Shown here one piece after another: positions 60,749-64,000 of a stretch of DNA of 64,000 nt. The position numbers were made by a program, and so were the translations under genes. Numbering within the stretch: the stretch's first letter is position 1; each line of letters opens with the position of its first letter. Source of the DNA: Gottfriedia sp049568075 (GTDB taxonomy: Bacteria > Bacillota > Bacilli > Bacillales > Bacillaceae_G). The stretch lies in NCBI GenBank assembly GCA_049568075.1, contig CP144911.1; one strand, written 5' to 3'. The notes beneath the pieces are model-generated. The model worked only from the letters and a program-made list of their open reading frames with translations, did no database searches and was not told the DNA's origin.

Positions 60749-61075
60749 ATGAGTTCATTTGCAAAAACGCCAAATCCTCCATATTATGCTGTGCTTTTTT
60801 GTTCTAAAAGAACGGATGGGGATAATGGGTATAGTAAGATGTCTGAAAAAATGCTTGAATTAGCATCGAGTCAACCAGGATTCCTAGGAGTTGAAAGCGC
60901 TCGAGATCTTGAGATGGGGATAACGGTGTCATATTGGGAGTCATTGGATGCAATTAAGAAATGGAAAGAGCACGCGACCCACAAAGTTGCTCAAGAACGT
61001 GGAAAAAAAGACTGGTATGAATCCTTCGCATTAAGAGTGTGTAAAGTTGAAAGGGATAATTTTTTTGATATGTAG
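60749..61075 (+). CDS. Antibiotic-biosynthesis-monooxygenase (ABM)-family protein
   Basis: 108 residues from ATG 60749 (AAGGAG at suitable distance). A dimeric alpha+beta-barrel of the ABM/YdhR type: YAVLFCSKRTDGDNGY, SQPGFLGVESARD, ITVSYWESLDAIKKWKEHATH. Members include heme-degrading and quinol monooxygenases, but this subtype is of unknown substrate. Confidence 0.85.
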   Translation: MSSFAKTPNPPYYAVLFCSKRTDGDNGYSKMSEKMLELASSQPGFLGVESARDLEMGITVSYWESLDAIKKWKEHATHKVAQERGKKDWYESFALRVCKVERDNFFDM

Positions 61076-61187
61076 CATTAAATAAGGATTAAATTGAAAT
61101 AGATCCAAGATCGAGATGTAAATAATATAAAATAATTGGAATAAATTTGAATGAAAATGATAGTTATTATCAATACTATAAAATAAG

Positions 61188-61219
61188 AAAGGGCAACCTT
61201 CTAATTAGGTTACCCTTTG
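61188..61219. terminator. Terminator shared by convergent genes
   Basis: AAAGGGCAACCT / AGGTTACCCTTT stem with one mismatch; T-rich on the minus side. Confidence 0.8.
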
Positions 61220-61225
61220 AGACAA

Positions 61226-61381
61226 TTACATTCCAGCTTCAAATGTTTTACAATCTGTTTCAGCATTGTTTTTAGCTTGTTTCCCTTTATGGCTCACAAC
61301 ATAAATGGAATCAGCACTACATTTGTTTCCAGAAGCCCAAAATTTACAGTTATCAACTTCGCAAAGTACATCTTTTGCCAT
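61226..61381 (-). CDS. DUF1540 protein
   Basis: 51 residues, too small for most gene callers. The pattern CEVDNCKFWASGNKC, then DCKTFE holds the four Cys of the DUF1540 family, small probably metal-binding proteins widespread in spore formers. ATG 61381 follows GGGAGGTG. The plus-strand open frame over this stretch is a shadow. Confidence 0.85.
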   Translation of the reverse strand: MAKDVLCEVDNCKFWASGNKCSADSIYVVSHKGKQAKNNAETDCKTFEAGM

Positions 61382-61487
61382 TATAAGACACCTCCCTTAA
61401 TTTTATCATTTACATTAATAAGGGGATTGATACATCCATATCTCTTTTTTTAATGTAAATTAATTCAAGTGAGAAGTTCTTAAAAGG

Positions 61488-61532
61488 CAATTTAAAAACC
61501 TTATCGAAAATGCGGTAAGGTTTTTAAAATTG
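61488..61532. terminator. Hairpin with T tract
   Basis: AAAAACCTTA / TAAGGTTTTT stem (61494-61503, 61516-61525) in the gap between the DUF1540 gene and the permease; no gene ends just before it. The rest of 61382-61720 shows nothing definite. Confidence 0.6.
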
Positions 61533-61727
61533 TGCACTCATTTAACTTGGTTAAACATAATGGAAATTGAATATAATAACATTTAAAACTAGATAAAGAT
61601 TGTGCTTATTTAATTTTATAAAGTTTAAAGGAACTTAAAAAGAAATAACTTATTAAAGTCAAAGCTCAACATGTATTCACCTCTAACTTATACCGATCAT
61701 TTCAGTGAAAAACAGAAAAATATAAAA

Positions 61728-61801
61728 TTGTATACCAAAACAAGGTATTTATGGTATAATTTCTTGTAAAATAGACTAATTAATATCTTTTGGTATACCA
61801 A
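61728..61801. promoter_or_regulatory. Promoter flanked by two GTATAC-centred operators
   Basis: TTGTATACCAAA (61728-61739) and the perfect palindrome TTGGTATACCAA (61790-61801) flank an extended -10, TGGTATAAT (61752-61760). GntR-family regulators use such TNGTATACNA sites. A matching TTTGTATACCAAA is at 63674, upstream of the next gene on the minus strand. The regulator is not in the window. Confidence 0.75.
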
Positions 61802-61825
61802 GGTTGAAGAGAGGAAGGTGATACA

Positions 61826-63202
61826 ATGTTGAAGTATGTGTTTGGATTAGTAATTATTTTATATTTATCTTCTTCCTTGTTTCATTGGGATTTACAATTT
61901 ATTATTTCTTCTTTATGTGCCTTTATTGTTCTTTATACGATGTTTACAGTTAAATCGCTCGTTAGAACAATAGGGAGTATTTTTTTACTTATAGGATGTA
62001 TTCTTCTTTGGAGAAGCAATATGAGTATAAAAGAATATATCCTTTCATTCGGTCCAATGCTTGATTTACTTACTATGTTTGCAGTCATTCCAATATTAGG
62101 TTTTCCAGTTAAACTGGGAGGATATGCAAAGGGTATTCAAACGATCATACAGAAGAAAGTAAACACATCTGGCCAGTTGTACATAATGACATCAGGAATA
62201 TCCTACTTTTTAAGTATGTTTATGAACTTGGCAACTCTACCAATGACTTACTATTCTATTCAACCATCCTTAAGTCTTTTTTCTATAAAAAAAGAAGAGC
62301 GTTTTATGAGTCGAGCTATTACACATGGATTTGCGATGCCTCTACTATGGGCTCCAATTACACCAATCGTAGGAATCGTAATTGGCGTAACTGGGGTAAG
62401 ATGGATATCTATTTTGCCATATGTATTACCGTTAAGTATATTGGGGATTGTGTTAGATTGGGTATTGGCGTCAAGGAATTCACGGAAAAGTGTTACGAAA
62501 GGACATAGAAATGATTTAGCAAAAGATGAAACTGCTGCTTCACTAGAAGGTGTAGCTCCTCAAAGAAAAGTTTTTCATATTTTCATAGCTATTATTCTAT
62601 TCAATCTCATCATTTCATTTGCAGAACATCTTTTTTCGTATTCTTTTGTGATTATCGTATCGATTCTAGTAATTCCGTTTGCTCTTGGGTGGTCTGTTCT
62701 CATTAAGCAACAAAAAGCATTTTTACATAATTTAAAGGAATATTTTCATTCCTATTCCTTTAAAATGAAAGATCAATTTTTTATCTTTTTGTCAGCTGGT
62801 TTTTTTATTTCCGTTGTAAAAGGTACAAATTTAAATGAAACGGTCAATATAGCAGTCACTCATTTTAAAGATATTGTAGGTCCAGAGGTATTTTTAATTC
62901 TATTACCATTAATTCCGTTAGCATTTGCGTTTACAGGGCTACATCCTGCAGTAACCTTGACGTTAATGGCTGAAGCGCTTGATCCACAAAGCTTAGGTAT
63001 TTCACCTTATATTTTAACGGTGTCTTTACTAGCCGGAGCGATTTCTGCGTTTTTAGTAGGGCCATATAATGCAACAATTGGATTAATGTCGAGCATCGTT
63101 AAAGAAAGCTCCTTTAAAGTATCGAATTGGAATATTCCTTATACAATTAGTTATTTACTCATTGTAATGATTTATTTGTTTGGTTTAGAGTGGCTTATTT
63201 AG
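61826..63202 (+). CDS. Polytopic membrane transporter, ion-transporter-superfamily-like
   Basis: 458 residues with about eleven to twelve spans. Helical hairpin motifs in both halves (MNLATLPMTYYSI and TGLHPAVTLTLMAEAL; LWAPITPIVGIVIG and LVGPYNATIGLMSSI) resemble the ion transporter superfamily that takes up organic acids. The substrate is unknown. A large cytoplasmic loop (about 215-250) divides the halves. GAGGAAGGTGA ribosome site. Regulated through the GTATAC operators just upstream. Confidence 0.72.
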   Translation: MLKYVFGLVIILYLSSSLFHWDLQFIISSLCAFIVLYTMFTVKSLVRTIGSIFLLIGCILLWRSNMSIKEYILSFGPMLDLLTMFAVIPILGFPVKLGGYAKGIQTIIQKKVNTSGQLYIMTSGISYFLSMFMNLATLPMTYYSIQPSLSLFSIKKEERFMSRAITHGFAMPLLWAPITPIVGIVIGVTGVRWISILPYVLPLSILGIVLDWVLASRNSRKSVTKGHRNDLAKDETAASLEGVAPQRKVFHIFIAIILFNLIISFAEHLFSYSFVIIVSILVIPFALGWSVLIKQQKAFLHNLKEYFHSYSFKMKDQFFIFLSAGFFISVVKGTNLNETVNIAVTHFKDIVGPEVFLILLPLIPLAFAFTGLHPAVTLTLMAEALDPQSLGISPYILTVSLLAGAISAFLVGPYNATIGLMSSIVKESSFKVSNWNIPYTISYLLIVMIYLFGLEWLI

Positions 63203-63214
63203 TGGGATTTTATG

Positions 63215-63242
63215 GACAACATTATGATAGTTGTCTTTTTTT
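63215..63242 (+). terminator. Terminator of the permease gene
   Basis: GACAAC / GTTGTC stem followed by TTTTTTT. Confidence 0.82.
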
Positions 63243-63249
63243 ATATGTA

Positions 63250-63282
63250 AAATTAAGAAATAGCACTGGATCAGTGCTATTT
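63250..63282 (-). terminator. Terminator of the 111-residue gene
   Basis: Perfect 11-bp stem AAATAGCACTG / CAGTGCTATTT with three-base loop (63258-63282). Confidence 0.75.
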
Positions 63283-63291
63283 CTATGTAAT

Positions 63292-63627
63292 CTATACAGT
63301 TAGTACGTCTGACTTCACTAATTTGGAATGCTGTGAGTCCTCGCTGTTTCCTTGAGCTTTTACTATTTCGTATAACTCTTCTAGTGCTGCTTCAATCGTT
63401 TCAAATGTCTCAAAGAACTTTACGCGAATATCATTCACGTATTCTTTTCCTTCATACTTTTCGTAAAGTTTAATTTTAATATTGTCGTCCAACACTTCGG
63501 CAATTGTATATTTAGCTTTTAGCTCGTTAAAAAAATAAAAGTGATATGTTTCGATTGCCTTTAATCCTTCGTTATCTACAATAGTTTGAAACGTGTCTTT
63601 ATTCGTCAAAACAATATACTTACCCAT
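63292..63627 (-). CDS. Small cytosolic protein, unknown
   Basis: 111 residues, acidic, alternating strands and helices (KYIVLTNKDTFQTIVDNEG, YHFYFFNELKAKYTIAEVL, KFFETFETIEAALEELYE). No family recognised. GAGGAG ribosome site. A GTATAC operator (63674-63686) about 50 bases upstream links its control to the permease at 61826. Confidence 0.7.
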   Translation of the reverse strand: MGKYIVLTNKDTFQTIVDNEGLKAIETYHFYFFNELKAKYTIAEVLDDNIKIKLYEKYEGKEYVNDIRVKFFETFETIEAALEELYEIVKAQGNSEDSQHSKLVKSDVLTV

Positions 63628-63673
63628 CTTTGCACACTCCTCATCTAATTATGTAGTATTGAGCATAAGGTAT

Positions 63674-63686
63674 TTTGTATACCAAA
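63674..63686. promoter_or_regulatory. Third GTATAC operator
   Basis: TTTGTATACCAAA, matching the site at 61728 in all twelve shared bases, upstream of the minus-strand gene at 63292 and of the plus-strand gene at 63907. The rest of 63687-63906 is AT-rich and featureless. Confidence 0.65.
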
Positions 63687-63906
63687 TTTCTATTCATAGT
63701 GTAATACAGAAAAAAATATTAATCAATATAATTTTCTGAATTTTTAATAAAAACAATAAACGTTTTTAAGAAAGTTTGTTTGAATGGACATGGCCATTTA
63801 TGTTAAAGATTTCCAAATAAATAATAGTATTTACTTTCTAAAAAATTCGAATTATAATCAGAGTAAATTTTTGAAATTTTAAGAAAATTAAATTGGAGGG
63901 ATACAT

Positions 63907-64000
63907 ATGCCAAAAGTACGCTTGCATGTAGAAGGAGAAATTATTGAGCAAGAAGTGCGTGATCACGCGAATTTAGTAGTGTTGGCAGGCATCCGTCAAT
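63907..64000 (+). CDS. Start of a [2Fe-2S] ferredoxin-like protein (3' end outside window)
   Basis: Only 31 codons are visible (MPKVRLHVEGEIIEQEVRD, then LVVLAGIRQ). This opening, with the strand-turn-strand and NLVVLAGIR, is typical of plant-type [2Fe-2S] ferredoxins; the Cys ligands would follow beyond the window. Strong ribosome site TTGGAGGG. Such a protein could pass electrons to an oxygenase, but its partner is unknown. Confidence 0.65.
   Translation, partial: MPKVRLHVEGEIIEQEVRDHANLVVLAGIRQ

Noticed and set aside
61217..61453. 78-codon plus-strand frame
   Set aside because: Mirror of the DUF1540 gene on the minus strand, which has the Cys pattern and ribosome site.
1..64000. tRNA, rRNA or intact transposase genes
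   Set aside because: None seen on either strand by inspection of intergenic regions and open frames.

Overview
The window looks like a chromosomal segment of an AT-rich, spore-forming Bacillaceae bacterium. Genes are short and close-packed with strong AGGAGG-type ribosome binding sites. The protein set is typical of Bacillus relatives (Vpr-like S8 proteases, YeeI, DUF1540, DUF3311 plus SSS transporter, SH3b and NlpC/P60 wall proteins), and rho-independent terminators punctuate nearly every unit. The genus cannot be fixed from sequence alone. I saw no rRNA, tRNA, CRISPR array or intact insertion sequence.

Layout. (1) 1-6.7 kb: two tandem secreted Vpr-like proteases ending in dockerin-type calcium repeats, plus the 3' stub of a third copy. 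(2) 6.9-11.0 kb: an HxlR regulator divergent from a FAD monooxygenase, GTP cyclohydrolase II, RibD and a HAD phosphatase. The last three would take GTP to 5-amino-6-ribitylaminouracil, with no FMN riboswitch and no ribE/ribH. (3) 11.1-11.6 kb: a 52-bp-period array of hairpin palindromes between convergent units. (4) 11.7-15.5 kb: a NlpC/P60 hydrolase, two paralogous CxxC mini-proteins, an acetyltransferase and a 2H phosphoesterase. (5) 15.7-23.4 kb: a sigma-54-controlled catabolic island (Rieske oxygenase, aldehyde dehydrogenase, D-malate/tartrate-type dehydrogenase, NtrC-type activator with a cre site, SSS transporter pair, SGNH esterase). It fits breakdown of carnitine or a related quaternary amine to D-malate and pyruvate. 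(6) 26.3-33.9 kb: a complete 2-aminoethylphosphonate uptake and degradation operon (ABC transporter, PhnW, PhnX, PbfA-like lyase) with a divergent DeoR-type regulator. (7) 34-42.7 kb: mixed housekeeping and envelope genes, including catalase and YeeI. (8) 43.1-44.7 kb: an HTH-TPR receptor followed at once by a small exported peptide, the layout of an RNPP quorum-sensing pair. (9) 44.7-55.8 kb: resistance-type and envelope genes, a two-component system with a propeller lipoprotein, and a CapA protein. (10) 55.8-58.1 kb: a large TerD-domain protein behind a long structured leader that ends in a terminator. (11) 58.2-64 kb: an SRPBCC/ArsR pair with a double operator, an MFS pump, small proteins, and a permease flanked by GTATAC-centred operators. 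The window ends at the start of a ferredoxin-like gene.

Two dispersed arrays of a GCAAATAA-type repeat (26.1 and 34.0 kb) and the hairpin array at 11.2 kb are the main non-coding structures the genes do not explain. Functional names rest on motif reading; no database search was possible.
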